Assembly: GCF_020382885.2 (NCBI RefSeq)
Contig: NC_058508.1
Span: forward strand, 1,232,055-1,296,054
Source of the DNA: Scatophagus argus
Taxonomy: Eukaryota; Chordata; Actinopteri; Scatophagidae
Reading direction: 5' to 3'
DNA length: 64,000 nt
Shown here: positions 11,093 through 22,025 of the stretch, one piece after another
How positions within the stretch are numbered: the stretch's first letter is position 1
Layout: each line of letters starts with the position of its first letter
Translations under genes and position numbers: made by a program
Notes under the pieces: model-generated
Told to the model about the DNA's origin: nothing
Database searches by the model: none
Seen by the model: the letters and a program-made list of their open reading frames with translations, nothing else

Positions 11093-11843
11093 ATTTAGTA
11101 ATATGTATTATGCTATTTAAATAACGATGACAGGATAGGGCTTTTTGACTGTTTGCAAAATAGTTGTATGTGGGCTACTGGTGAATATTTTATGGATGTT
11201 CATATCCATGCACTTGGAAGAAGAATGAGAAGAGCTAAACCTGTTGTCAGTGCAAGATGAATCAGGGTATTACTAATAGCTGGTGATAGCTATAGACTGT
11301 ATAGTAGCAGGGCATTGTATCTTAGTGATTTTTCAGAACCACTTTTTAGCCTTGTCATAGCCAAGTTCCAACTAGCTCTGTTGATAAGCTGGTGTCGCAG
11401 TTTCACGTGATCCTATGTTCGTGACAAAGACAAGGGCGTGCGTAATGGAACAGAACAATTTGGAATCGGGTTCATTCAACTGTCATGCGTGCAGATTATC
11501 GTGTTATGGCGATTTAGAAAAGGTTTGCCTACTCCGCCTGCTTTATGAATTAAGTCAACTAACTTAAGGTTAAGTCAGGGCTACTATAAAATGGTAGTAG
11601 AGCCTGGTTCATCTTCTAGAATATTCGAAGCTGCCACATTACTAAATCGATGAGGTTGCTCTACATTACACAACCCAATGCAAAATACAGCCCTAAACAA
11701 TGTATTAACTTGTCCTTTCATGAATCATACAACATGAATGGTCAGAAAAGGAATGAACACTGTGATTCACTGCGACCTTACCATGCGCCTCTCCTTCTTG
11801 CATCGTCTCACTTGATGGACGTATGCACACGCTTTTAATCTAC
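10945..11843. other. Upstream of small gene, poly-T tract, no other gene
   Basis: Contains a poly-T run at about 11,061-11,088 (slightly shorter in copy B) and otherwise unrecognised sequence. A CACTATAAAC string occurs at 11,008. Matches 53,712-54,609. Confidence 0.35.
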
Positions 11844-11961
11844 TCAACCGCTGGGTTATGAAATGTTTAACCCATTATGGGTTATTTATATGAGATTTGG
11901 GTTACTTTGGGTTATTTTTGTTCACCTCATGCGCTGGGTCAAAATCCATCAACCAAACATA
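11844..11961 (+). repeat. Left subterminal GGGTTA-type repeats of putative CACTA element (copy A)
   Basis: A cluster of short repeats in both orientations: GCTGGGTTATG, TTTAACCCATTATGGGTTATT, TTGGGTTACTTTGGGTTATT and GCGCTGGGTCAAAAT. The same vocabulary (TGGGTTA, TTAACCC, TGACCCAGC) fills the region before the CACTA-like right end at 34,741-35,145. CACTA elements typically have such subterminal repeats for accessory-protein binding. A matching TGCACCTGGGTTG continues after the Tc1 at about 13,715. No left CACTA terminus was located. Copy B: about 54,610-54,727. Confidence 0.45.
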
Positions 11962-13696
11962 CAACCCCTGGCAAAAAATATGGAATCACCAGTCTTTGAT
12001 GAGCACTCAGTCAAACATTTTATTCTGTAGATCAAACTCACATCAAAAATATGAAGCAATAATGAGATCATTCAAAAGTGCAGCTCCTTGCCATTCAGAA
12101 ACACTAAAAGAAATGAACAAAAATCACTGTGGTAGTCAGTAAATGTTACTTTTATAGAGCAAGTGCTTGGAAAGAAATATGGAATCACTCAATTCTGAGG
12201 AAATAAATTTGGAATCACTTAATGTTGAGGTAGAGAGTAAGGGCTCAATCAGTCAATTACAGTCTTTTAATTGGGCACCTGCCTCAGATTAGTTCTGCTC
12301 GATAGTCTAGAGTTAAAAACACTGCAATTATCACAATTTGGAGGGCTGCAGGAGCAAGTGGAGTGGCAAGGATCATGGCTCCAACAAAAGAGATGTCTCT
12401 TGAAACCAGAGAGAGGATCATCACGCTTCTTGAAGAAGGGGTTTCTTCTCGCATGGTAGCCAAAGATGTGGGCTGTTCACAGTCAGCTATTTCGAAGATA
12501 TGGACCAAGTACAAACAGCATGGGAAGGTTCTTAAAGCCAAGCGCTCTGGTAGACCAAGGAAGACATCCAAGCGTCAAGACAAAAACCTAAAGGCCTTAT
12601 GTCTTGAAGACCGAAAACGCACCTCAAGACAAATGAAGAAGAAGTGGGAGGAAGCTGTATCAATGTCAATGTATGTGAGCGAACCGTGCGAAATCGTCTT
12701 AAGGAAATGGGATTTTCATACAGAAAAGCTAAAAGAAAACCATCATTGACGCCTAAACAGAAAAGAACAAGACTGCAATGGGCTAAGGAGAGGCAAGCAT
12801 GGACTGTAGATGACTGGATGAAGGTTATCTTCAGTGATGAATCAAGAATCTGCATTGGACAAGGTGATGATGCTGGAACTTTTGTTTGGTGCCGTTCCAG
12901 TGAGATTTACAAAGAGGACTGCCTAAAGAAGACCTCCAAGTTTCCACAGTCCTTGATGATCTGGGGCTGCATGTCAGGTAAAGGTGCTGGAGAGATGGCT
13001 GTAGTTAAATCTTCAATAAATGCACAGGTATACATTGACATTTTGGACAGCTTTCTTATCCCTTCCATTGAAAAGATGTATGGGGATGGTGAAATCATAT
13101 TCCAAGATGACAATGCATCGTGCCATAGAGCGAAAACTGTGAAGGCATTCCTTGCAGAAAGACACATCCAGACAATAACATGGCCCTCTAATAGCCCTGA
13201 TCTCAACCCAATTGAAAATCTGTGGTGGAAATTGAAAAAAATTGTCAACAACAAGGCTCCAACCTGCAAAGCTGAACTGGCAACAGCAATCAAGGAGAGT
13301 TGGAACCAGATTGATGAAGAGTACTGTTTGTCACTCATCAAATCCATGCCTCAGAGACTTAAAGCTGTAATACAAGCCAGAGGTGGTGCAACGAAATACT
13401 AGTTAGGTGTTAAGCTTTTTCTTTTTGTATTTTTATTGAGTGATTCCATATTTTTTTCCTCAGAATTGAGTGATTCCATATTTCTTTCCAAGCACTTGCT
13501 CTATAAAAGTAACATTTACTGACTACCACAGTGATTTTTGTTCATTTCTTTTAGTGTTTCTGAATGGCAAGGAGCTGCACTTTTGAATGATCTCATTATT
13601 GCTTCATATTTTTGATGTGAGTTTGATCTACAGAATAAAATGTTTGACTGAGTGCTCATCAAAGACTGGTGATTCCATATTTTTTGCCAGGGGTTG
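11962..13696 (+). mobile_element. Tc1/mariner transposon, full length (copy A)
   Basis: A 1,735-bp element flanked by TA dinucleotides at 11,960-11,961 and 13,697-13,698. Its ends begin CAACCCCTGGCAAAAAATAT and are inverted repeats well over 200 bp long (left about 11,962-12,230, right about 13,455-13,696), with internal repeats of GGAATCACT. It is inserted in the left subterminal repeat block of the putative CACTA element. Copy B has a shortened derivative at the same TA. Confidence 0.95.
12375..13402 (+). pseudogene. Tc1 transposase, frameshifted (copy A)
   Basis: The enzyme would cut and paste the flanking element. From the ATG at 12,375 the first frame encodes a paired-like helix-turn-helix (RERIITLLEEG, SRMVAKDVGCSQSAISKIW) and a GRPRK motif. 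At about 12,640-12,650 the frame shifts, and the rest (ERTVRNRLKEMGFSYRKAK onward to 13,402) is in another frame. The catalytic triad is present: D in IFSDESRI, D in FQDDNASCHRA, E in DLNPIENLWW, with 34 residues between the second D and the E, giving a DD34E signature. With the frameshift it cannot make a full protein, although both halves are otherwise open. Confidence 0.93.
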
Positions 13697-14243
13697 TACA
13701 TCAGTTTGACTGTGCACCTGGGTTGTTTGCGCCTCCGACGTCATCACGTGGACAAACGCGCTCCACCACGAATCGGAATCCACACATCGCGCCGGGCTAC
13801 ATCACCGAGCGGTCACGGCCACGCATATTAGCACCAGAGAACCTGACTGATCATCCTACTGGCGAGGCAAATCCATAATAAAAGGTTTGTGCACACTACA
13901 TATCTAATTCACATTGTCTGTGTTGCGTTACTAATTAAAGTAGTACGTTATCTTTATATTGTCCAGGCTAGTTGGTTGGTTTGGCTAACAACGTAGCAAA
14001 GATACTTTACGTAGCTAGCCATTTAGCCGTTATCATGGAAGCACACACGGATATAAGTTACCTTTTCTGTTTGGTTTCGGCCATTTACCGAATGAATTAA
14101 TGAAACTAGTTCATAATGTCCATGGGCGTATGGTCATGTTTATTTTGAGTTCGCCAGCTAGCCAGCTGGTTCGCTAACGTTAGCTAGCAGGCTAATATGC
14201 CAGCTAGTTAGTTTGCTAGCTATCAGGTTGTTTGCAGTCACTG

Positions 14244-15040
14244 ACGCCCGAAACACATTACAGGCGTCTAAGAAGCGTGGCGTGAGCGTCACGTCTTGCT
14301 TTTCATTTCGGCGTCCATGTTAACGGGTTGTGTGTCCGACACACGCTTGTGAGCCACAGCAGTTCAGCGACACTCACGCCACGCTTCTGAGACGCCTGTA
14401 ACGGTGCTAATACTAAATAATACTATAATAATACGGCTTGGAGCTGATTATTATTATTACTATAATAATACTATAATAAGGACGCGAATTCAGCACGCTA
14501 GCGACTCGCTTGCCTGCGTCTGATTAGCATATCTTTGAGCCGAGCTCTACTTTCCCGCCCGCCGCGCGCTAGCCTCGCTTGTCTACGTCATTGGCTACCT
14601 CTTCCTGGTCGCTTCCCAACTGAAAGCAATGGAACGCCTCGCCTCCCCCGCGTAGTTCGCTTGCATGTAAAACAGGCCAGAGAAGAACTTTCAACAGGCT
14701 AATCAGACGCGTTGTTCGCGAAGTGGTAGCCAATGGGAGAGCTTTCAAATGACGGTTACCTCGTGGTGTCAAGTTACAACATTGTACTGGTAGGTAAACA
14801 TTTGACAGCAGAGCCATGTGTGTGCATAAAACCGTGAATGAGAACATGTAAACGTCGGGAGGAAATACACGAGGATTCATTCAGCCCTTTTCGATAACTA
14901 TTAAACTGGACAAACAAAACTTGATTTCGATGGTAACGTTTCTCGACACGCCTATTCCCCGCCTGCCCAAAGCGGGCAAGCGAGTCGCTAGCGTGCTGAA
15001 TTCGCGTCCTTGTATTAGCACCGTAATGTGTTTCGGGCGT
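14244..15040. mobile_element. MITE with long inverted repeats, containing a nested MITE (copy A)
   Basis: The ends are ACGCCCGAAACACATTA on the left and its complement at the right (to 15,040). After removing two internal insertions, the left arm matches the reverse complement of 14,974-15,040 essentially base for base over about 65 bp (GGTGCTAATAC, AAGGACGCGAATTCAGCACG, CTAGCGACTCGCTTGCC). The left arm is interrupted by a smaller palindromic element at 14,261-14,398 and, in copy A only, by a 65-bp AT-rich insert at 14,413-14,477. The core has no convincing coding sequence. Superfamily undetermined. Copy B: 55,660-56,392. Confidence 0.8.
14261..14398. mobile_element. Small palindromic MITE nested in the larger MITE (copy A)
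   Basis: Begins CAGGCGTCTAAGAAGCGTGG and ends with the near-perfect complement ACGCCACGCTTCTGAGACGC plus CTG. The inverted repeats are about 30 bp around a short spacer, and TA lies on each side. Present in both copies. Confidence 0.8.
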
Positions 15041-16207
15041 GATTCTGATGACGCGCTAGGGCCAGATGGAGGGAAAGAAGTGAAAAGCGAAAGGGAGGAG
15101 ATGGAAGAAAACTGAACTACCAGGACGCAAACGTTTTATTTCTCTGACGTTTTCACATCACAAACGATGAACAGCAGCAATAAAACACGTCTTGTAGGCA
15201 AAATATGTAGGCTGTTATATCACTTTAGTGTAGGGCGGCTGCTGTCAAAAGTTTCATTTATAATTTTCACTGCAGCCTCCATTATTCTCGCCTGGGAAAG
15301 AGATCAAAATCCTAAGATATGAGTGGAAAGTATTGTTCCTGCACTCCATATAACCTTTTTTTTTTTTTTTTTTTTTTAACTCAAAGTAGCTTAACCATGT
15401 CATGTGATATGCTAAATTTGAGAAGAAAAATGACTGCACAGTCTTTTCTCTCCATGCCTTATGCGAATCTATAAGCTTATTCTGTATATTAATTGTTAAA
15501 AAATGAAAATGAATGAATGGAAATTAAATGTGTCTTATCATTAAAAAAATAGAATTAAAATAGCAGGTATAACAGATTATGACGGAATTTTTACGACCCT
15601 GTCCGTCAAAATGACATAAACATAGCCACATAAGTTAGGTTACCTTTGACAAAGTGGTCACTGGACACACAAGCATTATCTTACTCCACTCCTCCCGACT
15701 GCAGACGAAGGTTCACAAGCCATTTTGCCGGTGTTTTTCGATCAATTTCTTGCTTTTTTCCCCCTTACAAACAACAACTTTCAGTACTTGATTAAAGCTC
15801 TTTGTGGTTTCTTAGTTTGATTGATTTTGAGCAACCATAAACAACGCAAACCATCTGCATTTTTAGAGTTTATGATAGTGCTTTCCTGTGTAAAAAATCA
15901 CAACGCAGTGACGTGATGCCATGTGCCAACAGGCAAATTCAACCTGGGCATATGGTTTCCTAATATAAAGTTAATCCAATTTACATGTATGCAATTTGTC
16001 ACTTAAATTGTATAGGGAGAGAGAGGAATTGGTTTGTGATGCTAAATAAAATGACTCTGTTCACTGTTCACCCACTAACAAGCTTGTTATCTTCACATTG
16101 GATTACATTGTACTGCTTGTCTGCATCACTTTTGGTATGGTGATACCTGAATAGTTAATACAGTAGCAATTTTATTTTTGCTTAAGCTCTTTTTGTGTTT
16201 GTTTCAG
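15041..16207. other. Leader/intron region of SAM gene, no other gene
   Basis: Contains a poly-T run near 15,355-15,377 and AT-rich sequence. It probably includes 5' untranslated exons or the intron ending in the TTTGTTTCAG acceptor at 16,207. No further coding sequence seen. Matches 56,393-57,557. Confidence 0.4.
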
Positions 16208-16847
16208 ACTAATGGACAGCTTTGTCATTGACACTTTGACAGAGTGGCAGCTGACAGACTTTATAGAAAGATTTAAAGGTAAGAAATATATATTTTTTCC
16301 CCACCCACAGCATATCAATTCTGCATTGCTACTCATAGTGATAATTTGGATAGTCATGGAGTTGACTACATTCTTTTTTTTGTATACTAATATAATTTCC
16401 TCTATTTTTCAATAGCTTCCATGTAATGTGTCAAAGTGACTCTAATAAATGAATAGGGCACATGTCTTTTGTAGGCTTTCAGTGCTTCATTCTATTTTGT
16501 AATAATACATGATGGAATATGCATGTTTATTACTATAGCTTCCTATAGCTTCCGTGTAATTAGCCATACATTTTTGTTTTCTTCTCCTATGTTGTAAAAA
16601 CAAAGATGTCTTTGTGTTTTCTATTTTTATCTTTCAGAGGAGGAGATTGATGAGGAGAGTTTTCGTCTTTTAGATGAGGCTACCATCAACCAGTTGATCC
16701 CAAGAGCTGGCCCTATGCTCAAGTTCCTCAAACAATTTAGAGGACTTGTACGTAGTTAAGATCAATGGGGACGTGAGAGGCTCAATTCTTCAGTTTTCCA
16801 CACACTATTATTATTTCTATTTACTGTTTAATTGTTTCTTTTGCAAG

Positions 16848-19151
16848 ACGGCGTATACTTGCTTTAAGTGTAAAAGGCAAATTTCAGGGGGTGTCAAGAG
16901 TCTTTTTATGCATTTACGTGCAGTACACTGTATAAACTCAGCATCAACACATTTCCAGTGTAGTGAAAGTGGTTGCGGTAGGACATTCTCTTACATGTGG
17001 TCTTTTAAAAGACACTTGGAAAAGGAGCATGAAGTTGAAAATACTCTTGATGACCCCTTGGAAGGTCCAGCCCCACCTGTTGATGTACTGAATGTTGAAA
17101 TGTTGAATGCTGAAATGGAGCCAGCACAGGGAGATGAGGAAGTTGAGGATTGGGATGAACTAGAGCCAGAGGGCATTACCAATCGGGTGGCCCTCTTTTT
17201 AGCCCACCTTAGATCCAAATATTCTATGACCTACTCAAACTTAAACTTTGTGGTCCAGCATACCTCCAGTTTAATTACCGATATTGTCAGCAGACTGCAG
17301 TCAAAGACTATGTCTTTATTTCGTCAGTTTGGTCGTGATCAAAGCCAAGAGGTAGAAGAGCTTGGGGTGGAGTTCTCAGAAGCAGCTGAGCCTTTCAAAG
17401 GAATGGAGACAGATTATAAGCAGATGCAGTATTTTGCCAAATCTGGTCACTTCATTCAGCCAGTTGAGGAGCTTTTGTCAGGGGTTTCTTATGTTCAGCC
17501 AAGAGCCTCTGCCACTGGCATTGTCCGGCAAGTTGGAATTCCTGATTCATATCACCGTATTCCGTTGAAGAGCCTTTTGACCAAGATTCTTGAAATTCCC
17601 GGGATTTTACAGGCCATGCTGGAATGGCAGCGCGGAGAGGGTGATGCAATTCAGGATGTTTTTGATGGGGAGTTTTGCAAAACACATCCATTGTTCCAGA
17701 ACGAGGTTTCAATCCCACTTGTGATTTACCAAGATGATTGTGAGATAGTAAATCCGCTTGGTTCTAAGACTGGGATTCACAAGTTAGGACTTATTTATTT
17801 CATCTTGATGAGCTTGCCACCAGACCTGCTGTCAAGTTTGCAGTCACATTTCCTTTTGGCAGTGTACAAATCCGATGACGCAGCGACCTATGTCCTTGAT
17901 GCAATCCTGCACCCTATTGTGGAAGAGATCAGGTGTCTAGAGAGCGATGGCATCCTTGTTAATATCCCCAACTATCAAGGTGTTGTCAAGTTCACAGTGG
18001 TCCAGGTAGTTGGAGATAATTTGGGCTTGCATAGCGTTCTTGGCTATATTGAAAGCTTCAGTGGAAATTATGTGTGTCGGTTCTGCAAAGCAGACAAAGG
18101 GGTGGTGCGGTCTCTGACACTGGAAGATCCTGCACTATTGCGTGATCGCAATAGTTATGAGGCAGATTTGCGTACAGCTGACTCCTCCCAGACAGGCCTG
18201 AAAAGAGGCAGTGTCTTCAACAACTTGTCTTTTTATCATGTATCAGACAATGTGGCAGTTGACATCATGCATGATGTACTGGAAGGGGTGGGGCCCTATG
18301 AAGTCAAACTTGTGTTGAATTCGCTAATCGAGCAAAAGCATCTCACATTAGAAAAGCTCAATTACAGAATAACAAGCTTTGACTATGGATTTTGTGATAA
18401 GAGTAACAAACCTTCTGTCATAAGCAAGAGTGTTCTCAGAAACCCTGAGGGCTCCATGCGGCAGTCAGCATCTCAAATGTGGTGCCTACTGAGGTTGCTG
18501 CCGACAATGATTGGTGACCTTATACCTATGGATAACAAGCATTGGGAACTCCTACTCCTCCTACTCTTGTGCATGGAGTTCATCTTTTCTCCTTCGCTTA
18601 CTGTAGCAGCAACACTGTACTTAAGCAAAATCATTGAAGAGCATCACTCTCTCTTCCTGGAACTCTATCCTCACCTACATTTACGGCCAAAGCATCACTT
18701 CATGCTCCATTACCCAGGAGTCATTCAAAAACTCGGACCGTTGAGGCAGTTCTGGGCAATGAGATTTGAAGCTCGACATGCATTTTTCAAACAGGTTAGC
18801 CATGTAACTTGCAACTTCAGAAACATTTGTAAAACCATGGCATTTCGCCATCAGATGATGCAGTGCTACCATTTCATGTGTGGAAAACACAATACAGAAG
18901 TTGGTCCAGGGCACAGTACATTTCTGGCCAACATTGAGGGATTTAAAGAGATCCAAAGTGGTCTAGAAGGTATTCCTCTTTTTAGTGAGCTGTATGTGCC
19001 AGCCTGGGTTACATTTAAGGGAACTGAATATAGAGCAGGCATGACTGTATTCCTGTCCTATGATCCATATGGAGAGCCTCAGTTTGGTCTCATACAATCA
19101 GTTTTACTACTGGAGCAAACGTCACATACACCAACAATAAACTTGTTGTAA
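16848..19151 (+). pseudogene. C2H2 zinc-finger, Tnp2-like (CACTA-type) transposase, copy A, start codon lost
   Basis: A single open frame of about 767 residues lies in intron 2 of the SAM gene. Near the start are two zinc fingers: CFKCKRQISG with HLRAVH, and CSESGCGRTFSYMWSFKRH with LEKEH. An acidic linker follows, then a region with CRFCKADKG, VDIMHDVLEGVGPYEV and RPKHHFMLHYPGVIQKLGPL followed by MRFEARHAFFK. The last two resemble conserved blocks of Tnp2/Transposase_21 proteins of CACTA elements. Copy B has ATG where copy A has ACG (16,848), just after a TTTTGCAAG acceptor-like string, so the A start is mutated; the open frame upstream is not coding. Superfamily assignment is by motif memory and moderately secure. 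Confidence 0.65.
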
Positions 19152-19329
19152 AGGAGTGGGAAACACAGTGGTTTGACAGGCATTTATTTGCATACAGTGT
19201 GATTCCCACTCAAGTTTTGGCAGCTGTAGATGTGAGAGAGCTGCTTGATCACCATCCCCTCCATGCAGCCAAGTCATACAGAGAGGATGATGACTGTTTA
19301 TACATTTCCCTGCGCTGTAGACTTTTTTA
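19089..19329 (+). other. C-terminal part of the Tnp2-like protein in a shifted frame (copy A)
   Basis: Past the stop at 19,151, another frame reads NKLVVKEWETQWFDRHLFAY then SVIPTQVLAAVDVRELLDHH and ends CLYISLRCRLF at a stop at 19,329. The protein-like composition and good preservation in copy B suggest the true C-terminus, reached by a short intron or lost through an old frameshift near 19,110-19,150. Confidence 0.5.
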
Positions 19330-20246
19330 GATAATCAGCTGACTGCCACCAGGTGTGTTTGTGTGTGTATATGTATGTATGTATGACACTTGCAAATAGT
19401 ATTTTGACAGGTTTTTATATGTTGAAAAGGCCTTGCTTAACATTGTCCCTCATATTAGTTTAGTTATTAGCCATACATGCTGCGTTGCCATTGCTTGAGG
19501 ATGATCAGTATTTGACTACCGGGATGGCAAGAACTACTGGACTTCTGGGATGAGATGATGTTATGGGACTACTGGGATGTTAATTAAATGACTACTGGGA
19601 TGTGATAAGTTGTACTGTAAGTATTTTTGGTTTAATCACATAATGTCTATATGCTCTATATACAGTCTTCGTCACTGCCACTGTTATGTTTTAGAAGTCA
19701 CATTTTTTAAAGACACCTGCATGGTCCAAGAAAGCAAACTTGTCACCTTTTACACCTAAAAACAGGACACTTGGGTTAAGAATTTCTGAGCGGTTTTGTG
19801 TCTGAAACCATGTGCACCCTCTAAAAGTGTGCTGCACCACTGTCCACATAGGTTTACAAATGTATTGTAACGAACGGCAGAGAGTGCACCCTACTGGTCT
19901 CAAACCGGGGTCCCCAAGCCGGCTTCCTAACCGCAACACCAATAGGGGCAGCTCAGCTTGGCGGAGTTGTTATTTATCCTCTTATACTGCCCCGTGTTAG
20001 CTACACTATAAATCCTTTGGCAGTGAGAATACCAGCCAGTACACATCTGTCACACCATGCATACTGTATGCAGTCCTCTGAGTCCACTAGTCTAGTATGG
20101 CAAAAACATGCACAGATTCATATATTGACCTCCACCCCATCTGTCACCTTGTTCACTATCCATCCAGGAGTTTACATACTGATGCACAGCCAACTATTCC
20201 AGGTGGCCGCTACTATTTATGATATTAACCTGGATTTTCTGTGTAG
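19330..20246. other. Intron of SAM gene, no other gene
   Basis: Contains a TG/TATG-rich simple repeat near 19,350-19,385 and a set of related phrases around 19,515-19,600 (GACTACTGGGATG repeated with variation). No coding sequence recognised. Matches 60,693-61,609. Confidence 0.4.
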
Positions 20247-20767
20247 GTTGAACCTACTGTTGTACCTGCTATCCCAGCTACAAGCTCTGATGCCACATCA
20301 ACTTCCACGCCTCCAACCCCCATGGAGGAACAAGCAGCAGCTGTGGTACCAGTGAATCAGCTGATACAGACGATACACATCATTCCACAGTTTGTAAGTT
20401 CCACATTTAAGACTTGGGTGTCACTTTATTTAATCAACACTAGGCTGGGTAATTAATCAAACCAAAATCTAGAAACTAAACTGAATTTATCTTGTGTATG
20501 TTGATTGATCAAGTTTTTTTTTCTTTAATCAGCAAGTCCACCTGGATAAGAAATAGTAATTTTCTTATCAAATAAATTTATTTGATTAGCCTTTTAAGTC
20601 CCCTGCTTGTTTTGCAGGAGTCCATATCTTCACTGAAAATAGCTGATGTTAATTCACAATGCATTGCATTTCAATTCTTTGAGCTTTTAGATCAGCTAAT
20701 TTCTAATTTCTTAAGCCCTATGTATGAGTGAAAACTCTCTACAAGCTCACAACACATTGTGGTGCAC

Positions 20768-21346
20768 TGTAGCGAACTGTGAAACATAAACATTTTTTGT
20801 GTGTATTTATTTTATCTTTAATATTTATTTCATATTTTGATGTGAACATATTTGATTGTTTTCTGCTTACTTGGAATATAGTGGAAAATAGTTAATTTAA
20901 CATCACTTGACCACGTCATCAGTCATCGCGTTATCACTTGGTCTCGTACGTTCGGTGAGTTAAGTTTCGTTTTTTGGACTGTCGGCGTGTGCATGTGCAA
21001 GCGGTGCATGTAAAAACGAAAAGGACTGAAATAAGGAAAATTGGACTTTTAGCAACTCCTAACCTTCTGGTTGGAGGGGCACACGGTATGGACATTTGAT
21101 TTAAATATTTGTATGTGTGTAAAATATGTTTTTGCTTTAATATTTGTGTAATAAGTTTAAACAAAGAAATTCGTAGAGACGTGACAGTTTCATTGATGTA
21201 TGTTTGCCACCGTGTTATTTCTATTGCAGTGTTCACGGTGGTCTTGGGCGTTTGTGAACAGAAAATTGCTGTAATAAATGTCTGAACCATCAGTCGGAGC
21301 GTTGCACTTAATCCACACCAGTGAAGAAAAGTTGGGAGCAGCTACA
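20768..21346 (+). repeat. BEL 5' LTR
   Basis: Starts TGTAGCGAACTG and ends GGGAGCAGCTACA. It should carry the promoter for the retrotransposon RNA. I could not place a primer-binding site with confidence; the sequence just inside starts GTGAACACGTACACC. Confidence 0.93.
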
Positions 21347-21713
21347 GTGAACACGTACACCACGCGTGTGCAGCTCAGCCTGAGGCCTGAGAACATCGAG
21401 GGACAACACGCGCTGAATGCAAGCTGTGAACTTCGAGGATCTCCGAGATGGACGAGAGAGAGAGGAAGGGAAGACCGTCGCAGCCTGAAGATGACAGCTC
21501 GTCGGCAGCATGAAAACATCGAGTCGCTACAAGAGAGCAACAGCGTGCCGTGGTCGTGAGTGGACTAAGCAAGCCCTTGGCTTTCAGGGTTCACAGTGAA
21601 TAAGAAACGAACATTATAACTTGTACATATTTAAATAATTGTGAAAGGCTGTAGTGAGCATATTTGTGTGAATATTTCAGGCCTTTGTTAATGGGTAATT
21701 TTACATTCATAAA

Positions 21714-22025
21714 ATGGCTGCAAGCAAAGAAAACACTCTTGTACTTGAGGGAGTAATTCATGCTCTTGAAGAAGAAAAAATAGAATTACAAACCTGGTTA
21801 GAAACTGAAACAGATGCAGAAGTAATAGAGGAAATAACAAAACGCCTGACTGAAATTGATAGTAGTCTGCAAGCTCAAAGTGTAGAGAGTCAGGAATCAA
21901 CTTTGCAACCTGAAGAAGTAAGTACTCAACCTGAGCAATCAAGGCGATCAGACAGAGAACGAAAACCAACTGAAAAGCCTATGTTAAAGATGAGAGTGAT
22001 AAAAAGGAGAGAAAATTCATGTTAA
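21714..22025 (+). CDS. BEL element short first ORF (gag N-terminus)
   Basis: 103 residues from an ATG at 21,714 (MAASKENTLVLEGVIHALEE), charged and helix-prone, ending with a basic KMRVIKRRENS segment. It overlaps the start of the large polyprotein by a few bases in a different frame. It is either a separate small gag-like protein or the polyprotein N-terminus joined by frameshifting or after a mutation. Similar charged leaders start the gag of fish BEL elements. Confidence 0.55.
   Translation: MAASKENTLVLEGVIHALEEEKIELQTWLETETDAEVIEEITKRLTEIDSSLQAQSVESQESTLQPEEVSTQPEQSRRSDRERKPTEKPMLKMRVIKRRENSC

Noticed and set aside
12644..12655. GTG at 12,644 as a start of the second transposase ORF
   Set aside because: Eukaryotic transposases do not start there; the segment continues the frame begun at 12,375 after a frameshift.
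14569..14880. 103-residue minus-strand ORF inside the MITE
   Set aside because: No recognisable domain, lies within a non-coding MITE, and is preserved only because the copies are recent.
16746..16847. N-terminal extension of the transposase ORF upstream of 16,848
   Set aside because: It opens at a TTG, overlaps the splice donor of the SAM exon, reads as hydrophobic intronic sequence, and copy B has the natural ATG at the equivalent of 16,848.
21190..21572. Open frames on both strands over the BEL 5' LTR and leader
   Set aside because: They fall in LTR/leader DNA, and the LTR part is repeated identically in the 3' LTR; no domain content.
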